A program made the position numbers and the translations under genes. 64,000 nucleotides of DNA from Xestospongia muta (Eukaryota > Porifera > Demospongiae > Haplosclerida > Petrosiidae): assembly GCA_963693285.1 (NCBI GenBank), contig OY848918.1, positions 16,180,263 through 16,244,262 of the forward strand, written 5' to 3'. Positions 43,569 through 56,711 of the stretch are shown in pieces (within the stretch, counting starts at the first letter, position 1; each line of letters begins with the position of its first letter). A model generated the notes under the pieces. It ran no database searches. It worked only from the letters and a program-made list of their open reading frames with translations, and was not told the DNA's origin.

Positions 43569-45078
43569 ATGCCGTGTGTCATTGGAGAAGGAAGAAGAGT
43601 TAGACATGTTGCAATCATCAACAAAGATACGAAAAGGATTGCCTGTAAGTTTTGTGTTGTTCAAGACTAAGGTTATATTGTTTGCACTCTGTAAGTATTG
43701 ATAATATCAAGTATTGTACTGATACAGTGAGTTTGTAAGGTGACATCAAATTCACTCTGTGGTTGACTTCCAGCAGCTCAGTAGTGGAGTATAAAGCTTT
43801 GTAAACATTGTTTATGTTTCTGTCATTTACATGAATACCAGAATTCATTTCATTCATATTTAGGACACTACAACTCTGCATTCCTTCTATGAGGAGGAGC
43901 TGTTATAAATGGATGAGGTGTCCTTTAATAATTTAAAGAAGTTGATGTTGGAATGAAAATGCCTGTTTCTTGTTATACTTCTGATGATGTATCTGATCAG
44001 GTCAGAATTACTGAAGAAAAGACAAATGGTTTTGCTGAATATAATTATATACATAAATCCATATGTAAAGTGACTTTCCACTTCAAAGCTTTGCAAGATC
44101 TGTTAATTACTTCTATTAATAACCGTTGTATAAACTGATATTAGACCAATGAAGCATAGATGTTTTGTTAGTGAAACTATTTTATTTACATAGTAATTAT
44201 AGCCATAAACACAAATAAATGTGTGCAACATGTTATACGTAGATGTATTATATATGGATGAGAAAAGAAAGAATGCCAAGTGCCTTTCAAAACAAATTAT
44301 TCTTAAAACAATGTTCTGTGTTAAAAAGGTTTAAAATATTCTAAATACTACACAATTGTACTATGTTTTATCAAGTTTATGAAAATGCTACAGCTTCTTT
44401 TAACAAGGACATGCTAAAATATTAAAATGGAATCAGTGATCGTTCTTCAGTCCTTGTTAACTGATCCAGTTTATCACATTTTGGAAGTGAAGTAGAAGCA
44501 TTAGATTATGCTGCTGCAAATATGAAGCAAACAATTACTTTACCACTTTCTAGATCACAATCATTTTTCAATTCTTATGGTTCCCAGTATCAATCACAAT
44601 AATTGTTTCCAATGACAACCTTAGCTCAAAAGTCATTTTCTGTCCACCACATATTTGTATCAATTTTGAAATTTATTTCAGTCACCAGAATTGGTAAGTT
44701 TAATTGTAAGCCAACCATTTTATATAATTATTAAATTAGGATGAATCAGATGCATCTTCTTCTGTGTCATATCAATCTATGGTTAGTAATTTATTATTTG
44801 TTCATATTTGTTCTTGTTTTTGTAGGTACAGGTGTCAACTATACTGAGCTATGTAAGCTGTTGTTTTCTAATATAACCATTTATTGATTATAATTGTTCT
44901 TCTTTAAGTATACAGAGTTTGGATTGTTCTAATGCAAAAACAGCTGCAAAGAATGATAGAGCAGTTTGTACAACTTTATAGACAAAATGGCAATTACAAA
45001 GATAACAACACTTCCCTGCTTGCAAGTACCAAATCAGACACAGACACTAAAATTAAAATCAAGCATCATTTAACATAA
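43569..45078 (+). CDS. Possible small multi-exon gene of unknown function (left arm)
   Basis: ATG at 43569 opens MPCVIGEGRRVRHVAIINKD and more, ending at GTAAGT (43645). Further coding-like pieces follow: SEVEALDYAAANMKQTITLP with SRSQSFFNSYGS (about 44480-44600), DESDASSSVSYQSM before GTTAGT (about 44740-44783), and a coiled-coil-like terminal piece WIVLMQKQLQRMIEQFVQLY ending in TAA (about 44911-45076). I cannot join them in phase: the obvious acceptor after the first exon gives a stop at once. I do not recognise the family. The right-arm mirror copy (53607 to about 52085) keeps most of these pieces, which is expected from duplication alone. Confidence 0.3.
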
Positions 45079-45911
45079 CATACTGATTACAGATGGTTGC
45101 ATCTTGGGATCCTCAAAATCCTTGAAGTAAGGTCTGGATGTCATCACTATCACAATCCATTCACGCTTATCCATTTTTTAGGTTCTACTATCATGTAATC
45201 CACTGTTAGTTTATGTTTGGTCCACATAATGTAATATATATCATGTGAGACAATATTGATGACACTCTACTTCAATCTTTAGTGCAAACAAGTAAGTACA
45301 AGTTAATTGGTGACATTTAAATGATTGTCATGTTGTCATTCCTGTGTTGTATCATATGATTTTCACAGGACTGTCATATGATATCATATGCCATGTGATA
45401 ATGTTATAATATTCAAAGTCCAGTATTATCTACTTGTTGTTTATGACATTATATATTATACACATGTCATATCTGAGATATATTCTCTATTGACTGTCAC
45501 ATGATAATCACTTGATGTCATGTGACAAGTAATGGATAATGACATTTTACATTGGAATATTACTTATGAAGTACAAGTAATAATAGTTATTTATCATTGT
45601 CAATGAAACCACAGCTTTTTCATCAAATATGTAAAGTGTGTATGAGTATGCTAATATTGCTTTTGACCACATATTACATATTATATTATAATAATATGTC
45701 CATTGCACATTCATTTAATGATGTAAGACTTTAGTAGCGTAACAGATAACCTGCAGAAATTAAAATCTTTACATAGTATTGGGTACAATTGATTGATAAC
45801 TATAACCTCATAGCTTCTATTGACTCTCCAGACATAGTAAATATATTTCCTTACGGTTAGAGTAGTATTGTCAAAATATTCTTTGAATTTTTACAACTAT
45901 AAATATCTATA

Positions 45912-46239
45912 GTGACCAGGGGTTCATACAGGATTTGAACTTTGGGAGGGAAAATTCGGTCAATGCTCCTCCTATGTCCCATGCAGTATTGTACTATATA
46001 TGCATGTTTTATTAAAACTAATAAAACCACATCTACAGAGTCACCTAGCTGATTCAAATCTTGAACATTTAATGAAGGTTGCAATGAAGGACCTCCATTA
46101 AAAGATGTTGACTTTATAGGGATATTGAACTTTGACTTAAATAATTATAAATAATAAATATATTTAGAAATTCTTGGGGGCAAAAGCAGCCTTGGGGGGA
46201 TATTCTAGGGCTTTCCTCTCTGTATGAACCCCTGGTGAC
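45912..46239. mobile_element. MITE, 328 bp, with TA target and 20-bp inverted ends
   Basis: Ends GTGACCAGGGGTTCATACAG and, reversed, GTCACCAGGGGTTCATACAG (one mismatch), flanked by TA on both sides (45910-45911, 46240-46241). The interior has no transposase. TA target suggests Tc1/mariner mobilisation (inference). The mirror copy is about 50902-51231. Confidence 0.72.
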
Positions 46240-47589
46240 TATGTATAGTATTATCTTAAATATGTACAGTGAATGCAGACCTACAATATATACAATTTAA
46301 CATCAGTATACTGTATAGCAGGAAATTTCACATGGTGCAAATCTTGATATATTTCAAAAGCTTACTAGGAAGTGTACAAATTAAAACCTGCAATTTTTAT
46401 CTTGTGACAATGCTAGTTGTAATCATTTACAATAGTGCTCTGTCAATACTTTAATTTTAAACCACTTTACATATCTAACGAAAAGTTGCAGTATCAAAAT
46501 TACCACTATCAGATTCTATATTACTAAAACATGTTTGAATACTTGTCTTTTCTGTTCACATTTATTTTAATTACCATGATTAGCTTTTTTTTCGTTATGA
46601 AATATTTTTGTTTCACCCTAGATAAACAAAATATTTGCAAATCTAAAATTTCTATTTAATGAATTTTTTTATGTTACGAAAAATTGGAATGACGAATATT
46701 TAGAATGACAAATATTTAGAATAACCGATACATAAATACCACATGTTTGTCTATTGAAGACATTGAGATATCACAGTTGAGTATTCGAAATTATTTCAAG
46801 AACTATTACGACCATCGCTGATGGCCTTATAGACATGGTATCCCCTTATGCAACAGGGCACTTCACTTCTTTATCCATTACTTGAGCCATTACAAAATGT
46901 GGTCTCACCTTTATGTAACAATTTCACTTTAGCAAAATTTCATTTACTTAGAGTAGGAGGAAAATTTAGTAACATGAAATGTTTTGAAACAAATATTTTG
47001 ATAACGAAATAAAAGCTAATTATGGTATATTATACTGCAACAAGTAGACATGATACACCACTTGTTGATGAATTTAACATCATATTTATAATTCTATGTA
47101 AAATGTAAAGATGTCAGTGATATGTATAATAATAATGGTGTTATACAATATTGGGAGGTGGAACTAAAATATATTCATGTGTTATTGTAACTGGATATTT
47201 CATTATCTACAGATATTCATATATTGTGTACAATTTGTGGGTGGAACTGAGATAGTATTCATAGACTATTGGAACTAACACTTACATGTATACTGTAGTA
47301 TAGTAGGAATTAATTAAAAGAACAATCTTATTTGGTTATTTGGAAAAATTTTATAAACTAACAAATTATATTTCAAATGCTATTAATAAATATTGTTAGA
47401 CTCACTTTATCTTAACTACTAAACAGTTTAGATGTAATTAAATGACCCAATTTATCATCTAACAAAAGGTTGTACTGTCCATAATAGAATGTCCAAATTA
47501 TTTTGCTGAAGCATGCTAGCTTGGTAAAAAGTGAAATCTTATAATTGTTTGGGTCAAGTGATTTTGTTTGTGTTATCCTATCCATGACT

Positions 47590-47842
47590 TTGTATTCTCT
47601 CTCTCTCTCTCTCTCTCTACACACTCATGCTTAGAGTCATCCTGAACAGATGACGTCTATTAGCAGCTGTACTGACAGTATTATAACTTGTGGGTGTGGT
47701 TTACAAGGACGACATTGTCTATTTTCCGTATAAGGTAAAGTCTGATCATTGTTTTAGTATTATTATTATTATATGTAGACGTAATGATTCATTTCGGTAA
47801 ACTGTGTGTTATAATTGTTTTGGTCATGAGATTTTTTGTTTT
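47590..47842. repeat. GA/CT-rich satellite, left of gap
   Basis: One unit in the orientation opposite to the array at 48043-49590, with a (CT)n run at 47597-47620 and the 'gtcatcctgaacagatgacg' motif. It ends at the N gap. Confidence 0.85.
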
Positions 47843-48042
47843 NNNNNNNNNNNNNNNNNNNNNNNNNNNNNNNNNNNNNNNNNNNNNNNNNNNNNNNNNN
47901 NNNNNNNNNNNNNNNNNNNNNNNNNNNNNNNNNNNNNNNNNNNNNNNNNNNNNNNNNNNNNNNNNNNNNNNNNNNNNNNNNNNNNNNNNNNNNNNNNNNN
48001 NNNNNNNNNNNNNNNNNNNNNNNNNNNNNNNNNNNNNNNNNN
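47843..48042. other. Assembly gap (200 N)
   Basis: Exactly 200 N at the symmetry axis of the inverted duplication. The round number suggests a nominal or estimated gap. ORFs crossing it are artefacts. Confidence 0.99.
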
Positions 48043-48956
48043 AAGTTATAATACTGTCAGTCCAGCTGCTAATAGATGTCATCTGTTCAGGATGACTCTA
48101 AGCATGAGTGTGAGAAAGAGAGATAGAGAGAGAAAGAGAGAAAGAAAGAGACAATAAAAAGTCGTGGATAGAATAACACAAGATATCTCATGACCCTAAC
48201 AATTATAACACACAGTTTACCAGAATGAAATCATTACCTCTACATATAATAATACTACCAAAACACTGATCAAACTTTACCTTATACGGAAAATAGACAA
48301 CGTTGTCCTTGTAAACCACACCCACAAGATATAATACTGTCAGTCCAGCTGCAAATAGATGTCATCTGTTCAGGATGACTCTAAGCATGAGTGAGAGAGA
48401 GAGAGAGAGGAGGGAAAATACAAAGTCATGGATAGAATAACAAAAGAAATCTCATTGCCCAAACAATTATAACAGACAGTTTACCAGAATGAAACCATTA
48501 CTTCTACATATAATAATAATACTACTAAAACAATGATCAGACTTTACCTTATAGGGAAAATAGACAATGTTGTCCTTGTAAACCACACCCACAAGATATA
48601 ATACTGTTAGCTGAGATCGTAATTGATGTCCTCTGTTTAGGAAGACTTTAATTATGAGAGAGAGAAAGATAGAAAGAGAAAGAGGGAGAGAAAGAGAAAG
48701 AGAGAGATAGAGAGAGAGAATACAAAGTCATAGATAGAATAACACAAGAAATTTCATGACCCAAACAATTATAACACACAGTTTACCAGAATGAAATCAA
48801 TACCTATACATATAATAATACTACTAAAACAATGATCACACTTTACCTTATACAGAAAATAGACAACGTTGTCCTTGTAAACCACACCCACAAGTAATAA
48901 TATTATCAGTCCAGCTGCTAATAGATGTCATCTGTTCAGGATGACTCTAAGCATGA

Positions 48957-49005
<49 letters not shown>

Positions 49006-49590
49006 TACAAAGTCACAGATAGAATAACACAAGAAATTTCATGACCCAAACAATTATAACACACAGTTTACCAGAATGAAATCAATACCTATACATATAA
49101 TAATACTACTAAAACAATGATCACACTTTACCTTATACGGAAAATAGACAACGTTGTCCTTGAAAACCACACCCACAAGTAATAACATTGTCAGTCCAGC
49201 TGCTAATAGATGTTATCTGTTCAGGATGACTCTAAGCATGAGTGTGAGAGAGAGAGAAAGAAAGAGAGAGAGAGAGAAGGGGGAAAATACAAAGGCATGG
49301 ATAGAATAACAAAAGAAATCTCATGACCCAAACAATTATAACACACAGTTTACCAGAATGAAATCATTACCTCTACATATAATAATAATAATACTAAAAC
49401 AATGATCAGACTTTAACTTATAGGGAAAATAGACAATATTGTCCTTGTAAATCACACCCACAAGATATAATACTGTTAGCTCAGATCGTAATTGATGTCC
49501 TCTGTTTAGGATGAGTCTAATTATGAGAGAGAGAGAGAGAGAGAGAATACAAAGTCATGGATAGGATAACACAAACAAAATCACTTGACC
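48043..49590. repeat. Tandem satellite, about 285-bp units with (GA)n tracts
   Basis: Units begin with 'ataatactgtcagtccagct' or close variants near 48048, 48331, 48594, 48892, 49178 and 49463. Each includes a variable (GA)n run, 'caaacaattataacacacag' and 'gttgtccttgtaaaccacac'. The units differ by a few per cent; two carry the 'gttagctcagatcgtaattg' variant. Confidence 0.92.
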
Positions 49591-50901
49591 GAAACAATTA
49601 TAAGAATACACTTTTTACCAAGCTAGTATGCTTCAGCAAAATCATTTGGACATTCTATTATGGACAGTACAACCTTTTGTTAGATGATACATTGGGTCAT
49701 TTAATTACATCTAAACTGTTTAGTAGTTAAGATAAAGTGAGTCTAACAATATTTATTAATAGCATTTGAAATATAATTTGTTAAAGTTTATAAAATTTTT
49801 CCAAATAACCAAATAAGATTGTTCTTTTAATTAATTCCGACTATACTATGGTATACATGTAAGTGTTAGTTCCAATAGCCTATGAATACTACATCAGTTC
49901 CACCCACAAATTGTGCACAATATATGAATATCAGTAGATAATGAAATATTGAGTTACAATAACAAATGAATATATTTTAGTTCCACCTCCCAATATTGTA
50001 CAACACCATTTTTATTATACATATGACATATTTACATTTTACATAGAGTTATAAATATGATGTTAAATTCATCAACAAGTGGTGTATCATGTCTACTTGT
50101 TGTAGTATAATATACCATAATTAGCTTTTATTTCGTTATCAAAATATTTGTTTCAAAACATTTCGTGTTACTAAATTTTCCTCCTACACTAAGTAAATGA
50201 AATTTTGCTAAAGTGAAATTTTTACATAAAGGTGAGACCACATTTTGTAACGGCTCAAGTAATGGAGAAAGAAGTGAAGTGCCCTGTTGCATAAGGGGAT
50301 ACCATGTCTATAAGGCCATCAGCGATGGTCATAATAGTTCTTGAAATAATTTCGAATACTCAACTGTGATATCTCAATGTCTTCAATAGACGAACATGTG
50401 GTATTTATGTACCAGTTATTCTAAATATTCGTCATTCTAAATATTCGTCATTCCAATTTTTCGTAACATAAAAAAAATTCATTAAATAGAAATTTTAGAT
50501 TTGCAAATATTTTGTTTATCTAGGGTGAAACAAAAATATTTCATAACGAAAAAAAAGTTAATTATGGTAATTTAAATAAATGTGAACAGAAAAGACAAGT
50601 ATTCAAACATGTTTTAGTAATATAGAATCTGATAGTGGTAATTTTGATACTGCAACTTTTCGTTAGATATGTAAAGTGGTTTAAAATTAAAGTATTGACA
50701 GAGCACTATTGTAAATGATTACAACTAGCATTGTCACAAGATAAAAATTGCAGCTTTTAATTTGTACACTTCCTAGTAAGCTTTTGAAATATATGAAGAT
50801 TTGCACCATGTGAAATTTCCTGCTATACAGTATACTGATGTTAAATTGTATATATTGTAGGTCTGCATTCACTGTACATATTTAAGATAATACTATACAT
50901 A

Positions 50902-51231
50902 GTACACCAGGGGTTCATACAGAGAGGGAAGCCCTGGAATATCTCCCCAAGGATGCTTTCGCCCCCAAGAATTTCTAAATATATTTATTATTTATAATTA
51001 TTTAAGTCAAAGTTCAATATCCCTATAAAGTCAACATCTTTTAATGGAGGTCCTTCTATTGCAACCTTCATTAAATGTTCAAGATTTGAATCAGCTATGT
51101 GACTATGTAGACCTAGTTTTATTAGTCTTAATAAAACATGCATATATAGTACAATACTGCATGGGGCATAGGAGGAGCATTGACGAAATTTTCCCTCCCA
51201 AAGTTCAAATCCTGTATGAATCCCTGGTCAC
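50902..51231. mobile_element. MITE, right-arm copy
   Basis: Mirror of 45912-46239, with ends 'accaggggttcatacag' and 'gtatgaatccctggtcac'. Confidence 0.65.
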
Positions 51232-52084
51232 TATAAGTTTATGTGTTGTTCTAATTATAGATATTTATAGTTGTAAAAATCCAAAGAATATTTTGATAAT
51301 ACTACTCTAACTGTGAGGAAATATATTTACTATGTCTGGAGAGTCAATAGAAGCTATGAGGTTATAGTTATCAATCAATTGTACCCAATACTATGTAGAG
51401 ATTTCAATTTCTGCAGGTTATCTGTTACGCTACTAAAGTCTTACATAATTAAATTAATGTGAAATGGACATTTTATTATAGTATAATATGTAATATGTGG
51501 TCAAAAGCAATCTTAGGATACTCATACACACTTTACATACTTGGCGGAAAAGCTGTGGTTTCATTGACAATGATAAATAACTATTATTACTTGTACTTCA
51601 TAAGAAATATTCCAATGTAAAATGTCATTATTATCCATTACTTGTCACATGACATCAAGTGATGATCATGTGACAGTCAATAGAGAATATATCTCAGATA
51701 TGACATTGTATAATATATAATGTCATAAACAACAAGTAGATAATACTGGACTTTGAATATTATAACATTATCACATGGCATATGATATCATATGACAGTC
51801 TGTGAAACTCATATGATACAACACAGGAATGATAACATGACAATCATTTTAATGTCATCAATTAACTTGTACTTACTTGTTTGCACTAAAGATTGAAGTA
51901 GAGTGTCATCAATATTGTCTCACATGATATATATTACGTTAAGTGGACCAAACGTAAACTAACAGTGCATTACATGATAGTAGAACCTAAAAATGGATAA
52001 GCGTGAATGGATTGTGATAGTGATGACATCCATACCTTACTTTAAGGATTTTGAGAATCTCAAGATGCAACCATCTGTTATCAA

Positions 52085-53607
52085 TACGTTATGTTAAATG
52101 ATGTTTGATTTTCATTTTAGTATCTGTATCTAATTTGGTACTTGCAAGCAGGGAAGTGTTGTTATCTTTGTAATTGCCATTTTGTCTATAAAGTTGTACA
52201 AACTGCTCTATCATTCTTTGCAGCTGTTTTTGCATTAGAACAATCCAAACTCTGTATAATTAAAGAAGCACAATTATAATCAATAAAAAGGTTATATTAG
52301 AAAACAACAGCTTACATAGCTCAGTATAGTTGACCACTATACCTACAGAAAGGAGAACAAATATGAACAAAATAATAAATTACTAACCATAGATTGATAT
52401 GACACAGAAGAAGATCCATCTGATTTATCCTAATTTGATAATTATATAAAATGGTTGGCTTACAATTAAACTTACCAATTCTGGTGACTGAAATAAATTT
52501 CAAAATTGATACAAATATGTGGTGGATAGAAAATGACTTTTGAGATAAGGTTCTCATTGGAAACAATTATTGTGATTGATACTGGGAACAATAAGAATTG
52601 AAAAATGATTGTGATCTAGAAAGTGGTAAAGTAATTGTTTGCTTCATATTTGCAGCAGCATAATCTAATGCTTCTACTTCACTTCCAAAATGTGATCAAC
52701 TGGATCAGTTAACAAGGACTAAAGAATGACCACTGATTCAATTTAAATATTTTAGCATGTCCTTGTTAAAAGAAGCTGTAGGATTTTCATAAACTTGATA
52801 AAACATAGTACAATTGTGTAGTATTTAGAACATTCTAAACCTTTTTAACACAGAACATTGTTCTTTCTTAAGAATAATTTGTTTTCAAAGGCTCTTGGCA
52901 TTATTTCTTTTCTCAACCATATATAATACATCTATGTATAACATGTTGCACACATTTATTTGTGTTTATGGCTATAATCACTATGTAAATAAAATAGTTT
53001 CACTAACAAAACATCTATGCTTCATTGGTCTAATATCAGTTTATACAACAGTTATTAATAAAAGTAATTAACAGATCTTGCAATGCTTTGAAGTGGAAAG
53101 TCACTTTACATATGGATTTATGTATATAATTATATTCAGAAAACCATTTGTCTTTTCTTCAATAATTCTGACCTGATCAGATACATCATCAGAAGTATAA
53201 CAAGAAGGAGGCACTTTCATTCCAACATCAACTTCTTTAAATTATTAAAGGACACCTCATCCATTTATAACAGCTCCTCCTCATAGAAGGGAATGCACAG
53301 TTGTAGTGTCCTAAAAATGAATGAAATAAATTCTGGTATTCATGTAAATGACAGAAACATAAACAATGTTTACAAAGCTTTATACTCCACTAGTGAGGTG
53401 CTGGAAGTCAACCACAGAGTGAATTTGATTTCACCTTACAAACTCACTGTATCAGTACAATACTTGATAATATCAATACTTACAGAGTGCAAACAATTAT
53501 AACCTTAGTCTCGAACAAACACAAAACTTACAGGCAATCCTTTTCGTATCTTTGTTGATGATTGCAACATGTCTACCTCTTCTTCCTTCTCCAATGACAC
53601 ACGGCAT
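52085..53607 (-). CDS. Possible small multi-exon gene of unknown function (right arm)
   Basis: Mirror of 43569-45078. ATG at 53607, with one residue change in the first exon (RVRH to RGRH). A one-base indel near 53285 relative to the left arm in the next segment argues against that segment being coding. Same unresolved phasing. Confidence 0.25.
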
Positions 53608-54383
53608 TTTCCACAAATATATATAATATAATATATAGATAATATATACACGCCACGTGCTTTTAAGTGCAAAGTTTATTAATTACGTATGTATTGGGGT
53701 GACGGAAGATTCGTTCGATTCAGGTGAATCTGGTCGTTTCATAGAAGATTCCATTGAATCTGATATAGACCTACTATTGAGAGATTCATCATAGTTTTTA
53801 GTAACATGAAGTCAGTATGTAAGTGAATGTGATGCAGAGATCGATCTTACAGTTGCGAGTGAATTCAAGACAATAATGATGAACTTGATTAGTATTTCCA
53901 ATTGTACATTGATGCATAGCACATTTTAACTTCATACTACACATAATATCCACTATTAGTAATGACATTGCAGTCAACACCATCACAGCAATTAATCAAT
54001 TAATAAGAGTAAATTTAAACTAAAGATCTCCATGCTATCGTCCATTATTGTTCTAATAAGCAGTTCATGCTCTTGAAATAAGTCATGATCTCCTGTAATA
54101 TTCTCGTGAACAATAACAGTATAATTGATGACTTTGTATTCTTTAAACCTTACACAACACGTTATCCTGGTAAAATAGCATTGACTGTAATTTGTACCAT
54201 TGATATTGCAAAACAAACTATATATATGCAGGACAGTTGACACAAGGTCAGTGTATAAACAAGAATAGATTGTATTAAAGAATATTATTAAGTCATTTCA
54301 TCTGGTTATATAACTAAATTTTTTCTCAGATGACTTCTTATTATTCCTATCTGTGAAAAGTTTCATTCCACTGACATTGTTGA

Positions 54384-54392
54384 AATAAAAAT
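54384..54392. repeat. Target-site duplication of right-arm MULE element (one mismatch)
   Basis: AATAAAAAT versus AATAAGAAT at 57760-57768; the latter is the complement of ATTCTTATT in the left arm. Confidence 0.8.
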
Positions 54393-54689
54393 GGCAGTGT
54401 CCAGTGAACCGACATTCGGTTCACTTAGATGTGGTTATTGAACCGACGGGCGCGTGACAAGTATGAATATAATTAAAATTGACCACAAGAATTTTAATTC
54501 ATGTAAAATAGGACACAGCCTTCAGACAAAGTGACTACATCTTCACACACACCAGCCATTTCTTCAACTTCATCATTCTCCCCTCCTACATCATGTATAA
54601 AATTCATTATGCAATGTTTTTAGAAAACGCTACCCTGCTGTCTACGAGTGCTACTATCATTGGCTTTTCCAATTCCCACAAACTCTGAA

Positions 54690-55060
54690 GTCTCTAAAAT
54701 TCTGTCTTTTTATGATCAAAATCACTACCACAGGATTCTGACACTATAGATGCTAGCCTCAGACATATTGATTGTGCGGCTCTGAATCTCTGATGCTGGC
54801 TCTTTGGTTTAGGGTGTGTTAGGTCAGCTGAAAAAATAGAAAATGAATCAAGAGTTTTGCTGTCACTGAAGATACTATGAATAGTATTGTAGTGAGCCAT
54901 ATACCATCTTCTGTGTGCCAAATCTTCATCAAACATAGGCATTTCAAGTCTATTTCTTGAAGTGAAAATGTGATGACAAGGCAACTTCATAGTCTGATGA
55001 AAATAACGAGAGAACTTGACTGATGAAGGTTCAGTATCCTTGACTTTTCCATCAATAAAT
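54690..55060 (-). pseudogene. Degenerate SWIM zinc-finger region, right copy
   Basis: Reads FHQTMKLPCHHIFTSRNRLE and PMFDEDLAHRRW, very close to the SWIM C-x-C...C-x-H part of ZSWIM1/3 (FHQT...LPC.H). The C-x-C half appears as F-S-R-Y, so the zinc ligands are lost. Downstream, SIFSADLTHPKPKSQ is polar linker. Confidence 0.65.
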
Positions 55061-55079
55061 TGTACTTCTCAACTTTTTC

Positions 55080-55479
55080 AAGCTGTTACCTTACAAGTTT
55101 GGCTGCATAGGAAGTGAGGAGTCTGCTGTACTGGGCTTCTACTAATGATCCAATTGCCTTGACAGAAATCTTTGATGCACAGGTGATTGCTATATGATCT
55201 CTTTTGATTTGAAGAGAGGCAAGTACTGTCTGAAAGTCTTTGAAAAAACTCTCCAGATCTGAAAAGGCAGAACAGACACTCTTGATCTTCTGGTTGATAC
55301 ACTCCAGCCAAATGTTTGTTCCGATATCCCGAAAGTGAAACTTTTGATAAGCTAAGTGCCCATTCATGCCTGATTGGATGCCAGCGAGACTCAAAATAGT
55401 CAGTAATTTGAACAAGACCTACATCATGAAGCTGCTTCCTCGTTACTTCATAGATTTCCTCTGTTCTACTGTAAGCCAA
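55080..55479 (-). pseudogene. Transposase middle region, right copy
   Basis: Two overlapping frames hold pieces such as WHPIRHEWAL and DIGTNIWLECINQKIKSVCS with DLESFFKDFQTVLASLQIKR. They follow the core in ZSWIM-type proteins. A frameshift near 55330 separates them. Absent from the left-arm copy. Confidence 0.6.
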
Positions 55480-55499
55480 TTTTTGTAAAAGATCAAGAG

Positions 55500-55950
55500 A
55501 CAGACTTCTCTCTTAGCAGATCTGCTAATCTAATTGACATAACATCAATTGTCAACTCTCTTCCAAAACAACTTAACACATGAAATGGACAGAGTTGTAA
55601 AGTTACATCAGGAAATGCTTCATATCTTTGTCAGCCATGATCACGTTTGTCTCAGTCTATGGTGCATTATACTTCTGCAATGTACCAATTATTTCATTAA
55701 TGATAGCCCTTTGTTCTGATGTTACCAAGCACGCAGGAATAATTTCACTTTGTCCATTTTCATCACAGATTAGAAATACATAAAGTGGCATCTTTAATGA
55801 ATCCAACTTGTGTGTTGCATCAATGAATAAAATCTCAGGGAATGCCTGAAATGTGTCCTTCGATGTTTTATCCAGGTAAAAAATGCATAGGAGGCTGTGC
55901 TCCTTGTCAGTGAGCCCATCAACAGTAATAGATGAATCCTGCTGATTCAT
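55500..55950 (-). pseudogene. RNase-H-like transposase core, right copy
   Basis: Reads ITVDGLTDKEHSLLCIFYLD, EILFIDATHKLDSLKMPLYV (first catalytic Asp in FIDATHKL at about 55821-55819) and CDENGQSEIIPACLV, then VIMADKD and a shifted C-x-x-H region. A 65-bp palindrome disturbs its 5' side (55909-55973). In ZSWIM1/3 and MULE transposases this fold carries the DDE catalytic triad. Confidence 0.75.
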
Positions 55951-55973
55951 CTATTACTGTTGATGGGCTCACT
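55909..55973. repeat. Perfect palindrome, 30-bp arms and 5-bp loop
   Basis: Arms 55909-55938 and 55944-55973 are exact reverse complements; the loop is CTGCT. The left-arm copy has only one arm at the corresponding place, so it arose in the right arm by local inverted duplication. Confidence 0.93.
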
Positions 55974-56419
55974 GGATTCATCTATGTTTACTAGTTATGA
56001 TATGACATCTTGCAGGTCTTTCCCATGAGATTCTGTTTTCAACCGTAGATTAGTTGCAATGTTTTTGAAGTCACGCAAAGTGATAAGTTTACCTAAATGC
56101 AAAAGTACATCAAAAATAGCTTCTGAGACAAAGACATGATGCAGACAACACATCATATAGTCCATATAACAATTTCCTGATTACCTGTGGTAGAAATAAA
56201 CATGATTTTGAATTAATTTCATATTTACATTCTTCCTTAATGTCCTATTATAATAGATAAGTATCTGATAACATGTCAGAACAAAAGTGTTCAGTGAACT
56301 GATATAGTGTCAATTACGCTAGGGAGGTTAGGCTTAGGCCAACTGTTTAGGTTGGTGCAGTTCACAGAGCATAATAATGGCTCACATTTGCAGTGGTCTG
56401 CTTCCATCCTTCGGTCTAG

Positions 56420-56705
56420 ACTTAAAGGCCCGTCCACCATGAATGCAAGCAAGCATAACAAAAGTGTGGTTCATGTCATTAGGTACTTTGTTTACTAGCT
56501 ATGGAGAGAATCTTTGAACTTGAATTAGAATTCTAGAATCTCGTACGTAAAACTGATAGTAGATTTTTCTTTGAAAAGCTTCAATAACCTCTTTTGCTTG
56601 AGTCCAGCTTTTAAACTTGGTTCCAACTTCAAGTATCCCACTAGCTTCTGTCGCGGTGGCGCTATCACCAAAGTCTACTGTTGTCCTTTTACCAGGCTTC
56701 CATGA
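56420..56705 (-). pseudogene. ZSWIM1/3-like N-terminal domain, right copy
   Basis: Reads KPGKRTTVDFGDSATATEAS, VGTKFKSWTQAKEVIEAFQR, IYYQFYVRDSRILI and then a TAG where the left copy continues KLVNK. Begins about 10 bases after the USP stop codon, so a splice or read-through once probably joined them. Confidence 0.6.
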
Positions 56706-56711
56706 TAGCCA

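Larger units (their letters stand above)
34411..47842. repeat. Left arm of large inverted duplication
   Basis: Matches 48043-64000 in reverse complement along its whole length: exon 3 with 63610-63708, exon 2 with 58243-58341, MULE element with 54393-57759, MITE at 45912 with about 50902-51231. Arms are about 96-97% identical in introns by eye, with a few kilobase-scale indels. Confidence 0.95.

Noticed and set aside
45857..46084. 75-codon ORF and its mirror at 51044-51310
   Set aside because: Lies mostly within the MITE and is composed of its inverted ends.
47784..48157. ORFs crossing 47843-48042
   Set aside because: They run through the N gap and are artefacts.
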